The notes beneath the pieces are model-generated. The model did no database searches. It saw only the letters and a list, made by a program, of their open reading frames with translations, and was not told where the DNA came from. 64,000 nucleotides of DNA from Owenia fusiformis (lineage: Eukaryota > Annelida > Polychaeta > Sabellida > Oweniidae), in contig CAIIXF020000001.1 of NCBI GenBank assembly GCA_903813345.2, forward strand, positions 42,503,366-42,567,365, read 5' to 3'. Positions 37,901-50,090 of the stretch are shown here, in pieces; position 1 is the first letter of the stretch, and each line of letters starts with the position of its first letter. Made by a program: the position numbers and the translations under genes.

Positions 37901-40900
37901 CTATCAAATGCATTTCTTGTTGGAGCCAACGTCAAAAACTATTGAATCGATCAAATTTTCCGCTGGATGATATTGCTTGGTGTAATCTTACCCCGCATTG
38001 GTTACAACGTCCACATATATGTTGAGAAATTGGCCCCCTGCTATGTAACCAATGGCAGGACCAAATCCTGAGAACGTGTACATGATACCTGAAACAGAAT
38101 ACAACGGCCAATACAGACTGCAAACCTCAAGAAGTCGATTAAAGATGTATGTAGGGTTCTTGACTCACGAATCATGCCCAAGATGGGTGTGGCTTCGAAG
38201 GAATGACAAGTGGACATCATACCCAGAAGGCTAGCTAGTCGATAGTCAATTAGTCATCTCAGTTTGCAAGTGGAAAATGATCAATTCCAATTCGGAACCC
38301 TCCATTTGAATCAGGTATTGTTCTAAAAGTTCCGAAACCAGAGTAGGGCGGACTACTGTGATGCCCAACCGATTATCGAAATTTGTTCAACGAGTTCTAC
38401 TCACAGAGAATAGCAGAGCATGGTTATATTTATCTTAATGAGCAGTGTTAGGATAGCGACTGCGACACCATGACAATTTTTTGTTTCATAATGCTGTGAT
38501 ATTCATAACACTATCAACTTACCTATGTATAACGGAGACAGTTTTGTTTTAACATTTTCATCAATTACGACCACACCTATACTATACAGCGTAGTGCCCG
38601 CAATACCGTGGAGGAACTGGCCAAGCATGAGAACATACAGATAGTTTTGGAGAACATCGTTTTCTTTGGAACAATATGGAGCCGTCACATTATTTCCTAA
38701 ATGAATATATGAATATTATATTTTTGTCTTTTTTGTTGATAATGATAATGGCGAAGTTTGGTATTTGTTACTTGGATCCTTTACTCCGCCATGGAATTTC
38801 ACCTTGACCGTTCTGAGACTTCAGTTATTTTTCACCATGAGATACATTGGATGCCATAGCAAAAGTTCAATCTCAATGAATATTTTTATTTAAAAAATTG
38901 CCCTTTGTACTTTTGAAGACCGTTTGACTCATCAAGTGCTTTCTTGCTCAAAATTGCTCTATTGGCAAACTTCATTTTAATTTGTTCTACATCATTTATT
39001 GTAATGACCACAGTATAAAACATAAATAAAATGCCAATGTGTTTTAAGATTGGTATATAATGGTTTCTCGTGAATGGTGGGGTGCGTTATGGACTTCAAC
39101 TGTTTCTTGATTGGGATGTTTTGACTTTGACTGGTTGATCTGTACTCTGTTTCTAAGTGTGGTGTCACGACTCACATGTGTTAACATAACTAGACTTTGG
39201 AAATTGAACGAAGTTCAATTTCAGACTCCAGATCTAGACTTTTTTAAGCCCAGTCATCTAAAATAAGCCGAGTCATCCAGAATAAGCTGAGTCATCCAGA
39301 ATAAGATGGATGGATAAAATAGGAAGGTAGGATAGGATAGAATGGGAAGGAACGATAGGATAGAATAAGAAAGCAGAATAGGATAGAACAGAATAGGAAG
39401 AAAGGAGATGATAGGAGAGGATAGGAAGGATAGGAAGGAAAGGATACAAAGGAAGGATAGATAGGAAGGATAGGATAGGATCAGATAGGAAGGATGGATG
39501 AATTTTTCAATATTTTCTTCTCTACTCTTGACTTTCTATCAGGATACCATCAGATCGATTTTCCGAAATTTCAAAACGCCATAACTTCCGAACCGGAAGT
39601 CGGATCTAAATTTGATTTAAAGTTTCGGATTCCTGACAAAATTCTACCCCTAATTCATAACTCATACGTTAAATTTGGCGAATTTTTATTTTGACCTTCT
39701 TTTTGGACACGCCATTACTTCGGAACCGGAAATCGGATCGAAATTTGGTTTGCAGACTCGAATTCCTGAGAAAATTCTACCCTTAATTCATAACTCATAT
39801 GTTAAATTTGGAGAACTTTTTTTTTTGACCTACTTTTCGGACACCATATCTTAAAAGTGGGTCGAAATACTTTTTGACGGCAAAATGCTAACACTATTAG
39901 CACACTCTTTCTTACCTGTATACAAAATTTTGAAGCAAATCATTTAAATATAGTGTCAGAATCGCAAAAATAAGGTAAAACTATGAATTTGACCTAGATT
40001 TTGACCTAGGGATTTTGGTGTCCAAATTTTGAAGTTGGGTAGCCTTCGAGGTCCCCTTCTTTCATAGGCTTTCATTATTTTAAGCTGTACTTAGTCTATA
40101 TCTCGTATTTTACACTTCAAAAAAATCTTTTATCCCATTGACATAACATGGGGCACCAAATTTAGCGATTTTTGAGCTTTCAAAATGTCATAACTTCCGA
40201 ACCCCAAGTCGGATCGAAATTTGGTTTGCAGATTCGGATTTCTGAGAAAATTCTATACTTAATTCATAACTCAAATGTTAAATTTGGAGAATTTTTTATT
40301 TTGACATACTTTTCGGACACCATATCTCAAAAGTGGGTCAAAATACTTTCTGACGGCAAAAGGCTAACACTATTAGCACACTCTTGGCTACATGTATACA
40401 AAATTTTGAAGAATATAATTAATCTGTAGTGTCAGAATCGCAAAAATAAGGAAAAACTTTGAATTTGACCTAGATTTTGACCTAGGCATTTTGGTGTACA
40501 AATTTTTATGAAAAGAAGGTTTTGAGGTCCCTTTCTTCTATGGGCTTCCATTATGTTTAGCTGTGCTTAGTCTATATCTCGTATTTTACACTTCAAAAAA
40601 ATTTGAATTAACATGGGGCACCAAATTTAGCGATTTTTGAATTTTCAAAACGCCATAACTTCTGAACCGGAAGTCAGATCGAAATTTGGTTTTCAGATTC
40701 GGAATCCTGAGAAAATTTCCTATTAGACTGATATCCTGGACATTGGATTCGGAGAACTTTTTTTGGACCTCGTTTTCGGACACTGATATCTCGAAATCGG
40801 TTTGAGATACCAAAAAACTAAATCGACCCTAGATTTTCTACTTTTTTATGAGGAACACAATGAAAAAAAACCGGATCCAAAATATTGAAGGACGACCGAG

Positions 40901-43900
40901 AAAATCGAAAAAAGTGACAAAGTACTGGATTTGACCTAGTTCTTGACCTTTGACCTAGATAAAAAATTGACCCAATTTCCCACCAACTAGATACTGAACC
41001 TAAATAAACTGTATTATGGTCCTTACTGGATACCTCATAGTTATTGAAAAAACTCCTAAAGAATAATAAGAATAAGAATAAGAATAAGAATAAGAACTAG
41101 ACTTTGGAAATTGAACGAAGTTCAATTTCAGACTCCAGATCTAGACTTTTTTAAGCCCAGTCATCTAAAATAAGCCGAGTCATCCAGAATAAGCTGAGTC
41201 ATCCAGAATAAGATGGATGGATAAAATAGGAAGGTAGAATAGGATAGAATGGGAAGGAACGATAGGATAGAATAAGAAAGAAGGATAGGATAGAACAGAA
41301 TAGGAAGAAAGGATATGATAGGAGAGGATAGGATAGGAAGGACAGGAAGGAAAGGATACGAAGGAAGGATAGATCGGAAGGATAGGATAGGATCAGATAG
41401 GAAGGATGGATGAATTTTTCAATATTTTCTTCTCTACTCTTGACTTTCTATCAGGATACCATCAAATCGATTTTCCGAAATTTCAAAACACCATAACTTC
41501 CAAACCGGAAGTCGAATCTAAATTTGATTTAAAGATTCGGATTCCTGACAAAATTCTACCCCTAATTCATAACTCATACATTAAATTTGGCGAATTTTTA
41601 TTTTGACCTACTTTTTGGACACGCCATAACTTCGGAACCGGAAGTCGGATCAAAATTTGGTTTGCAGATTCGGATTCCTGAGAAAATTCTATACTTAATT
41701 CATAACTCAAAGGTTAAATTTGGAGAATTTTTTATTTTGACCTACATTTCGGACACCATATCTCAAAAGTGGGGCAAAATACTTTCTGACGGCAAAAGGC
41801 TCACACTATTAGCACATTCTTGGCTACATGTATACAAAATTTCTAGGAATATAATTAATCTGTAGTGTCAGAATCGCAAAAATAAGGAAAAACTTTGAAT
41901 TTGACCTAGATTTTGACCTAGGCATTTTGGTGTCCAAATTTTGAAGCTAGATGGCTTTTGAGGTCCCATTCTTTTAAAGGCTTTCATTACATTTAGCTGA
42001 ACTTGGTCTATATTTAGTATTTTTCACTTCAAAAAAATCTTTTTTCCCATTGACTTAACATGGGCACCAAATTTAGCGATTTTTGAGGTTTCAAAACGCC
42101 ATAACTTCCGAACCGGAAGTCGGATCAAAATTTGGTTTGCATATTCGGATTCCTGAGATCATTCTTCACTTATTCCATAATTCACATGTTGAATTTGGAG
42201 AATATTTTGTTCTGACCTACTTTCCGGACGCCATATCTCAAAATCGGTAAGAGATATCAAAAAATAAAATCGACAATGTCTTAACCTACTTTTTTATTAG
42301 GAACACAATGAAAAAAAACCGGATCAAAAATATTGAAGGACGACCGAGAAAATCGAAAAAAGTGACAAAGTACTGAATTTGACCTAGTTCTTGACCTTTG
42401 ACCTAGATAAAAATTTGACCCAATTTCCCACCAACTAGATACTAAACCTAAATGAACTGTATTATGGTATTTACTGGATACCTTATAGTTATTGAAAAAA
42501 CTCAAAAAGAATAATAAGAATAAGAATAATAACTAGACTTTGGAAATTGAACGAAGTTCAATTTCAGACTCCAGATCTAGACTTTTTTTGGCCGAGTCAT
42601 CCAGAATAAGCCGAGTCATCCAAAATAAGCTGAGTCATCCAAAATAAGCTGAGTCATCCAGAAAAAGATGGATGGATGGATGGATGAAAAAGGAAGGAAG
42701 GATAGGCTAGAATAGGAAGGAACGATAGGATAGAATAGGAAAGAATGATAGAATAGAATATGAAGAAGGAATAGAATAGGAAGGATAGGAAAGAGAGGAT
42801 ATGAAGGAAAGGTAGATAAGAAGGATACGATAGGATCACAAAGGAAGGATGGATGCATTTTTCAATATTTTCTTCTCTACTCTTGACTTTCTATCAGGAT
42901 ACCATCAGATCGATTTTTCTCGAAATTTCAAAACGCCATAACTTTCGAATCGGAAATCGGATCGAAATTTGGTTTGCAGACTCGGATTCCTGAGAAAATT
43001 CTACCCTTAATTCATAACTCATATGCTAAATTTGGAGAACTTTTTATTTTGACCTACTTTTCGGACACCATATCTTAAAAGTGGGTAGAAATACTTTCTG
43101 ACGGCAAAAGGCTAACACTATTAGCACACTTTTTCCTACCTGTATATAAAATTTTGAAGCAAATCATTGAAACATAGTGTCAGAATCGCAAAAATAAGGA
43201 AAAACTATGAATTTGACCTAGATTTTGACCTGGGGATTTTGGTGTCCAAATTTTGAAGTTAGGTAGCCTTCGAGGTCCCTTTCTTTCATAGGCTTTCATT
43301 ATTTTAAGCTGTACTTAGTCTATATATCGAATTTTACACTTCAAAAAAATCTTTTTTCCCATTGACATAACATGGGGCACCAAATTTAGCGATTTTTGAG
43401 CTTTCAAAATGTCATAACTTCCGAACAGGAAGTCGGATCGAAATTTGATTTGCAGATTCGGATCTCTGAGAAAATTCTATACTTAATTCATAACTCAAAC
43501 GTTAAATTTGGAGAATTTTTTATTTTGACCTACTTTTCGGACACCATATTTCAAAAGTGGGGCAAAATACTTTCTGACGGCAAAAGGCTAACACTATAAG
43601 CACACTCTTGGCTACATGTATACAAAATTTTGAAGAATATAATTAATCTGTAGTGTCAGAATCGCAAAAATAAGGAAAAACTTTGAATTTGACCTAGATT
43701 TTGACCTAGGCATTTTGGTGTCCAAATTTTTATGAAAAGAAGGTTTTGAGGTCCCTTTCTTTTATGGGCTTCCATTATGTTTAGCTGTGCTTAGTCTGTA
43801 TCTCGTATTTTACACTTCAAAAAAATATTTTTTCCCATTGAATTAACATGGGGTACCAAATTTAGCGATTTTTGAATTTTCAAAACGCCATAACTTCTGA

Positions 43901-46303
43901 ACCGGAAGTCAAATCGAAATTTGGTTTTCAGATTCGGAATCCTGAGAAAATCTCCTATAGGACTGATATCCTGGACATTGGATTCGGAGAACTTTTTTTT
44001 GGACCTCGTTTTCGGACACTGATATCTCGAAATCGGTTTGAGATACCAAAAAACTAAATCGACCCTAGATTTTCTACTTTTTAAGGAGGAACACAATGAA
44101 AAAAACCCGGATCAAAAATATTGAAGGACGACCGAGATAATGGGAAAAAGTGACAAAGTACTGGATTTGACCTAGTTCTTGACCTTTGACCTAGATAAAA
44201 ATTTGACCCAATTTCCCACCAACTAGATACTGAACCTAAATGAACTGTATAATGGTCTTTACTGGATACCTTATAGTTATTGAAAAAACTCTTAAAGAAA
44301 AATAATAATAAGAAGAAGAAGAATACTGGCAAAAACAATAGACTCCAGATTGACATCTGGAGTCTAATAAGAATACTGGCAAAAACAATAGACTCCAGAT
44401 TGACATCTGGAGTCTAATAAAGAAAAGTACGAGGTAATATTTACAGTACTCGCAGATTTTAAACACATTCAATCTTTATGTTTAGATAAGATTATTCTGT
44501 ACACATTTACACACCGTGGCCATGTATTGATCAGGTGATTGTTTCTGTTATCGAATGACTTTGCAAATATCTTAAACTCATGACTTGGTCTGAATCCATA
44601 TTCAGTTTGGGTTTCGGTTGGAATGGAAGAACTAACCTTCAACTAGACACACGTCTGACAATGACGTTTCGGCACCAAGTTCATACAACCCGGACGCCAT
44701 TTGGGGTATACACATCACCAAAGAACCCAATCCAAGTATCAAAGCAGCAAATGCCAAAAGCCGCGGTTTGTGTGTATGAGCTCCCCAGTATGTGATAGGA
44801 ATTACAAGAATTGCAGCTGATATGTCGTATGAACTAGATATCAAGCCCACCCTAGCACTTGGCAACTGGTAGCGTCGTTCTAATGTCGAGACATTCACGT
44901 TGTTGATCCCATTCACAACAAATCCTGAAAGATAATATAATATTTTTGTGCTTTTGTACGAAAACACATTCTTGTTTAAGGACTTTACAAAGTAGATGTT
45001 ATATAGCTAGATCTTGTTTTAGAAATTGTTTAGTTACTTATATATAGCGATTTTGTAATAACGGATAACAAGCATAATAGAGGTCCTTACTTTTGGCAAC
45101 AGTGTTTTTGACATTTCTTCATTATTTGATATTTGAGCACTAAACATATTTCCATTTGACTCATATTCACATAACGGTATTTAGCAAATTGTCAATGACC
45201 TTGTATTTGATTTTATTTGTTTGATTCTTTCGTAATTGTTGGTTTGCCATGATATTCAAAACTGAATTGAACCATAATGTTTATGAGATTCAAGTAATTA
45301 ATTCGGAAAGAAAAACAAATAAATCAGCAAGCATCATCAACAGTTTATTTGCATCATATATTTGTCGTCAATTAACATGATTATTACCGTGATATTCATT
45401 TGGAATCCAGTTTGGCGATTATTAATAAATACATATTTACAGACTATACAATGCAAGTGATCAGTTGAATCTGATAAAATCAAGAGAAAGTTGATATGTT
45501 TGTAATGAATGCGAGACCCACACAGCACAGTCAATGACCCACGAACCCATCTTGATTGACTGGCTACACATAGCTGCACTATTAATTTGTCACTTTTCAA
45601 TTTTGCAAGCGAATAATGATCATATAGATATAGTTAAACCTAAAGTCAATATCTCTGTTTAATGTCTTGATATCATAACTGAGAGGTACAAGTTAAGATA
45701 AATTGGAAGAATAAAAAAACAAATACGAAAATATCGTTTTGAATACTTGGTTGACTTTTCTCATTTTTATTTCACTTTTCTATACTTTTACTTTCTTCGT
45801 GAGCCAATCTACCGATATTACAGGTTCCATGAAATGATGATATGCGTCCGTGATAATGACCCATGTATCTAGCACAAATTGAATAAAATAAAATGAAGAA
45901 GTTAAACTGATGAAGGATTAGGGATGTAGTTTGAAACATCTAAAATAAAATGTACCAGTAGAGAGAAATAAAAGGAATTACAATATACATTGTAGATATA
46001 AAACACTGAAAACCTGATCGATAAAACGTGAGATAAAGTTACGTTACCTTGAATCATTGAGAAGATGCACATAACAACAAGGAACGTTTTTGTGTTGTTA
46101 CACCTCTGGAGCATACTTGGGGCACAGCTGCCATATCCACAGCTCAATTCAGGGTCCTTGATATCTGTACCGTGTGTCGGCTCCATTGCTTTAGCAATAG
46201 CAGTATCTGTCCCATTCTCGGTGATATTGCCATATAAAGAGACATGACCATTATTTTCAATGTTTTTCATATCTCCCTGGTCCTTTTTTGTGTCTGTGCC
46301 CAT
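34027..46303 (-). CDS. Organic anion transporting polypeptide (SLCO/OATP family), complete 10-exon gene
   Basis: Coding exons in transcript order: 46303-46048, 44924-44637, 38696-38523, 38088-37992, 37735-37614, 36826-36566, 36152-35957, 35611-35455, 34903-34660, 34460-34027 (TAA). Phases agree throughout, giving 742 residues with no stop or frameshift; OATPs are usually about 650-750. OATPs are 12-pass plasma-membrane carriers for amphipathic organic anions. Seen here: STLERRYQLPS and GLISSSYDI after TM1, LGQFLHGIAGTTLYSIG (TM4), DENVKTKLSPLYIG, the family signature DPRWVGAWWIGF before TM6 (residues 279-290), AGCSEGLLTSGFATFMPKF (TM7), and a Kazal-type loop between TM9 and TM10. The start context taaaATGG is good. 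The subfamily is not assigned and the 5' UTR is not resolved. Confidence 0.93.
35455..35611 (-). CDS. SLCO exon 8: Kazal-like extracellular loop
   Basis: Residues about 465-517. The cysteine pattern CNQNCNC, YEPICGVDGVEYFTPCHAGC matches the Kazal-type domain that OATPs carry between TM9 and TM10. In vertebrate OATPs these cysteines are disulphide-bonded and needed for surface expression (known family property). Confidence 0.92.
35752..35875 (+). repeat. GGCC-rich dispersed repeat, copy 2
   Basis: Contains AAAAGGCCCACTTATTGAGG and several AAGGCC/GGCCCA words, matching 8528-8700. It lies in the SLCO intron between exons 7 and 8. Confidence 0.6.
35957..36826 (-). CDS. SLCO exons 6-7: large cytosolic loop, TM7 to TM9
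   Basis: Exon 36826-36566 encodes a charged cytosolic loop (EAKNARAERYSQ, SIKDLPLSTKFIVMNPTF) then TM7 (LAGCSEGLLTSGFATFMPKF). Exon 36152-35957 encodes TM8 (GAAGGQFLGGYLSKRFKLK) and TM9 (LGSTIVCFVLVFSFI) and ends in the start of the extracellular loop with NISGINVSYFN, which has two potential N-glycosylation sites. Confidence 0.9.
36274..36350 (-). mobile_element. About 78-bp miniature element, copy 2 (inverted)
   Basis: TACCCTGCGCGCAGAGTCTAG to CGAGTGCAAAGGGTA matches 30907-30985 on the opposite strand across its length, including the GAGCTCT/TCTTTTAAGAAG middle. It lies in the SLCO intron between exons 6 and 7. Confidence 0.6.
37614..38696 (-). CDS. SLCO exons 3-5: TM4 to TM6 with the OATP signature
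   Basis: Exon 38696-38523 has NNVTAPYCSKEN and TM4 (LGQFLHGIAGTTLYSIG), then DENVKTKLSPLYIG. Exon 38088-37992 has TM5 (FGPAIGYIAGGQFLNIYVD). Exon 37735-37614 carries DPRWVGAWWIGF, the diagnostic OATP superfamily signature at the TM6 border, and ends YDYEMPG. Donors GTAAGT, GTAAGA and GTAAGA; acceptors all AG. Confidence 0.9.
39300..39495 (+). repeat. Purine-rich (GGATA/GGAAG)n tract in Helitron-like copy 1
   Basis: About 195 bases almost wholly A/G on the plus strand, made of irregular GGATA, GGAAG and AGAATA repeats. Equivalent tracts occur in the other two copies (about 41210-41410 and 42660-42855). Confidence 0.85.
41210..41410 (+). repeat. Purine-rich tract in Helitron-like copy 2
   Basis: Same irregular GGATA/GGAAG composition and same position relative to the CTAG end as the tract in copy 1, with small length changes. 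Confidence 0.85.
42660..42855 (+). repeat. Purine-rich tract in Helitron-like copy 3
   Basis: Begins with four GATG units and continues as irregular GGATA/GGAAG repeats. It is more diverged from copies 1 and 2 than they are from each other. Confidence 0.8.
44321..44420. repeat. Two tandem 50-bp units, each with a perfect hairpin
   Basis: The unit starts GAATACTGGCAAAAACAATA at 44321 and again at 44371. Each contains the 10-bp stem GACTCCAGAT with a 4-base loop. The stem sequence is also present near the CTAG end of the neighbouring Helitron-like units. Confidence 0.85.
44637..44924 (-). CDS. SLCO exon 2: TM1 end to TM3
   Basis: Begins GFVVNGINNVNVSTLERRY after an acceptor TTTCAG. It encodes the first loop, TM2 with GLISSSYDISAAI, a basic cytosolic turn (HTHKPR) and TM3 (LLAFAALILGLGSLVM). 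It ends DVCLVE at a GTTAGT donor, phase 1-1. Confidence 0.9.
46048..46303 (-). CDS. SLCO exon 1: cytosolic N-terminus and start of TM1
   Basis: The ATG at 46303-46301 opens a hydrophilic 65-residue N-terminus with several N-x-T/S sites (cytosolic in OATPs, so probably unused). It ends TFLVVMCIFSMIQG, the family TM1 start, before a GTAACG donor, phase 1. A non-spliced extension is only a reading-frame shadow. Confidence 0.85.
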
Positions 46304-47535
46304 TTTACAGTCGTGTTTGTGGGCAAGTACTGGAATATTAGCTTATGCTTCTTGCAATATGTTGTTAAATCTTCTCAAGTAGAATGTATTTTTCACTTTA
46401 AAAATTGAACTTGATATAATATAGGTTTGCAATTTTACTTGAGCAATGAGTATATACACTTAATCCTGTGACCAATAAATGTATAATGCCTCTGTTATTT
46501 TTTATACAAATACAACATTCTGTATGTAAACTTTACTAACATATCGTTGACATGTTTACAATATACCTTTACAATGCTTAAAATCGATTTTGTGTTTTTA
46601 AATGTTCCCCGTGTCTTAGATTTCTTTCTCTCCGTTAGAATTCTCCAGCCAGTGGTGCCATTTTAGTTTAAAAGTACTTTAGGACTTTTGATATTGACTA
46701 TACTACTTATAACGTTTAGCTTCTACTCATCGGATGACAGTGAAATAATATCAGTGTAGTCCCTATTGGTTCTATGTTATCAGTGTTGACAGATTATCAG
46801 ATCATAAACACGTCAGGAACCTTCAATCTGGACGAGGGGCCACTATGTTGTATGACAGAACTCGGAGATTGTTGGTTATCGTTTTTTTAACAAACTAGAC
46901 TTGAGATGAAGTCTCAATTATAATGATCCTTCAATGGACGGCGTGAGAGACATTTCAAAATTATGATTTTTAAATTACTGTTTTAAAAACAAGGTGCCAT
47001 ATGAAGAAATTCGAATTCATCTTCAGGAAAATATATAGAAATAACTAGATCGAGATATGCGCATTTTGTCCAAATACTGTAGGTTTCAAATGTACGAGAG
47101 TGCACAAGTACTCATTCATCAACTACTTTTATATGGCCATGTATGGGCTGATTTACTACTACCATTATCAGTTTATCAATTGTTATCGCTGATTTTTGGA
47201 CATCGAACGATTATTCTACTAGGAACAGCTCATGTCACAAGTGGAAGTGAAACACATAAATTAACCATCGCAATTATTAAGATTTTGAAATCTTCAGATA
47301 TGATTTTGTTTTATTTTACATGTAACCCTAATTTATTTTAAAAAAAGTGATAAATAGAATGACTAAATAGCATGACCCTAGAGCACCTTGATGCCTATCC
47401 GTACAACTGCTTATCGGATAGGTTTCAATTATATCTGAACTTATTGTTATTCAAATGCAATACGCAACATTTGTTCTTATCGTATGATCTGTAAAATGAA
47501 GCCCTCTGATTGGTCAGTTCTTGTGCTGTACCAAT
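46304..47535. other. Upstream flank of SLCO; no further gene seen
   Basis: The SLCO promoter and 5' UTR must lie here or further upstream, but no TATA or other clear element was identified. The open frame at 47057-47341 has no recognisable motif. Confidence 0.5.
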
Positions 47536-47782
47536 CTGTATTGCTACTGAGATTGTCCGCGTTGATCATCTCCGTCGCAATACAGAAAATATTGGTACGG
47601 AGGAGACAATCTCAGTAGCAATACAGAGGATAACACGATAAAAACGTTATTGAATGATTTGAAGTGCAATACAGGATATATTCTGTCTCGATATTCTGTA
47701 TTGGCACTCGACTTCGTCTCGTTCCAATACGGAATTTCTCGAACAGAATATATCCTGTATTGCACTTCAAATCATTCAATAA
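47536..47782. repeat. Two adjacent long hairpins
   Basis: Hairpin 1 (47536-47626): CTGTATTGCTACTGAGATTG and its complement. Hairpin 2 (47647-47782): arms of about 40 bases from TTATTGAATGATTTGAAGTG, with a smaller nested stem (ATTCTGTATTGG / CCAATACGGAAT) in the loop. A fold-back type repeat. Confidence 0.85.
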
Positions 47783-48959
47783 CTTATATTATTGCATTCT
47801 GTATTCTGTATTTTGTCTTTACATTGTTTTTAACGATGGGTTTCAAAATTGATTTTAGATACTTTGTTCAAAAATACACGTCAAGTGGTGTTTAAATTGT
47901 CTGTGTGTTTCTGATCGCCAGTGTTCCTGAGAAAAATATGTAAAATGACAATAACGTCAATTGCACAAAACTCATTCAAATATGATCAATCCATATATAA
48001 ACGATCCATATTGGACTCACAGCCTGCGGGAAATTAGAAATTAGAAAGTCTTTAGCCCTTGCACTACTGAATCACTACTGATATAAGTACTTGACGTTGT
48101 TTGTCAATACATGAACAATTGTCCTATCTCAGTATTTGTTCGTGTGTCTGTTTGTTTGTTTGCTTGTTTGTTTATTCTTCAAGTGATGTGCGATACCACA
48201 CAACGTCGTCGGTATCATAACAACGCCAATGCCCAATCCGGTATGAAATGGATCGAGAGTCAGGTTCCTTGTGTCAGAAGTTCTCTCACATAGGAGTGGA
48301 CATGCATAAATTATTTAGCTATAGGAAATATTGGCAAAATGTGTCTCCCTACCACCATTCAGAAATCACCCATTGCTCTCCCCAACATTTTCAAGGTTTC
48401 TGTAAGATTTTTTGTTGGTATGGTAATCAAGATGAGGCTTCATTTATGTAAAAAAAATTAAATATGGCCTATTTTATGCGAGTCAATTTTATTTTATAAA
48501 ACATCAAGTGATGCCTCCATTGCAATTTTGACATATCCCTGGGATATAAAGATGGATGAACTGATATTCTAAAAATGCCATTTAAGCTCTGGTATCAACC
48601 AAAATCCCATATCATCCAGTGTTTTACGTTTTTCGTTCAGCACACTTTAACCAGAAGTAACCGTATGCACATATCGTTCGGAATCGGAACTGGTTTGGAA
48701 TTGGAAGAAAATTTGAAAACAAACTTCGTCTTTAGTTTATAAATAGACTCTGCGCGCAGGGTAGTCGATATCATATTTTCCCTCAGAATAAAATTCCTAT
48801 TCATATATCCCTCACATTAGATATACCCCTGCGCTATATAATGCATAGCAAGATATGGATGACCACAATATACACTGAGTTCATGGCTAAGGCTCACTTC
48901 CGCCTGAGGTTGGTGTAATTTAATTGCTCGATATGTTAATAAGGAGGATTCGCAGCCAT

Positions 48960-49165
48960 TAAAAAACTCGATACTCCGTTGCCCGGCGTGGAACAAATTA
49001 GTAAAAATATTTCATAAAATTCTCTTTGGACCAAGTATTTAATTAGAAGATATACATTACGAATATTATGGTAATATTCAAATTTCATTGGCAGTTCTAG
49101 TCTTCAAAATATGAGTAATATTTTTACCAAATTGGTACACGCCGGGCAACTCCAACATCGAGTTT
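48960..49165. repeat. Inverted repeat with GTTGCCCGGCGTG arms
   Basis: The left arm (about 48961-49010) and right arm (about 49112-49165) are complementary over about 50 bases, including TTGCCCGGCGTG and AACTCGAT. About 100 bases of loop. Confidence 0.8.
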
Positions 49166-50046
49166 TGGATAACGGCCGAACTCTCGTGCAGTGATAATAT
49201 CACTGCGGCGGGCAGGTATCTCATCGTAAGCATGGTAACTTCGTAATAAGCAACTGACGTGATTGGTTCTAGTCCCATGCTCAGGTCGCGTGATTGTAAA
49301 TTTAGACAATTTCATTGGTTGAATTGCGCGTATTAACTAATAAACAACACGTGCGGTAAACTATTATCAACAAAACTATTACTCAGAATTCCTTCCGCGG
49401 TGATTTCTTCTCATATTTCAATAATTTTGAAATATTTTGACAAAATAATGATCGGTGAACATAAAAGAACATATATTTTATAAGTTGTATGAAAATCAAG
49501 TACATCTGTGACAAAAAGGGGGACTATCTTCCCCAAATTTTGGGGATTCCATAATCTGCCCGCCGCAGTGTCTATACCGAGACACTGCATTGGAGTTCGG
49601 ATAACGGCTTCCAATCCTCCTTGATATGTCAGAGGTTTCCAATATGGTTATATTATGCTGCCATCTTTAAACGAATGTACTCGACATCCATGGAACACTG
49701 AATGGCTGAAGCATGTCATGCCATCTATAATACATACCAATTTCAATATTAAAGTGGAACTGTCAAATAAAATGGACATGTGTTTAAGTCAATAGTAATA
49801 AGGTAACCAGAATGTTCACTAGCCAGATGCTACCATATAACTATGAAACTACGAAATAAACTATTCTTTTATATGTATTTTATAACAAAAATAAGTTTTT
49901 ATTGTTGTTTTCAATATATCCCTCTTGGCTTTCTAATCGTAAATTCTATCCTTACCAAAAATGATAGGGTATAAAAGTGATAATTAATAATGATTGCGCT
50001 AATGTGTATCTAGTTTTTATATAATGATTAGAACATTGGCATAGTG

Positions 50047-50090
50047 CATAATATATTATATTATATATATAATATATATATATATATAAA
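50047..50090. repeat. (TA)n microsatellite
   Basis: An almost pure AT alternating run. Confidence 0.9.

Larger units (their letters stand above)
39190..44320 (-). mobile_element. Three tandem Helitron-like non-autonomous elements in SLCO intron 2
   Basis: Units 39190-41096, 41097-42532 and 42533 to about 44320, head to tail. On the minus strand each ends with a stem-loop (10-bp stem GAAATTGAAC, 3-base loop), six bases, then CTAG followed by T. That is the layout of a Helitron 3' end inserted between A and T. The opposite end is a (TTATTC)n-like tract, with TC next to the preceding copy's CTAG-T at one junction. No Rep/helicase coding is present. Bodies hold diverged internal repeats built round CCATAACTTCCGAACCGGAA; the middle copy is shorter because it has fewer of them. 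Confidence 0.55.

Noticed and set aside
47057-47341. 94-codon hydrophobic open frame
   Set aside because: No family motif, no splice context and no repeat of the pattern. Chance frames of this size are expected in 64 kb.
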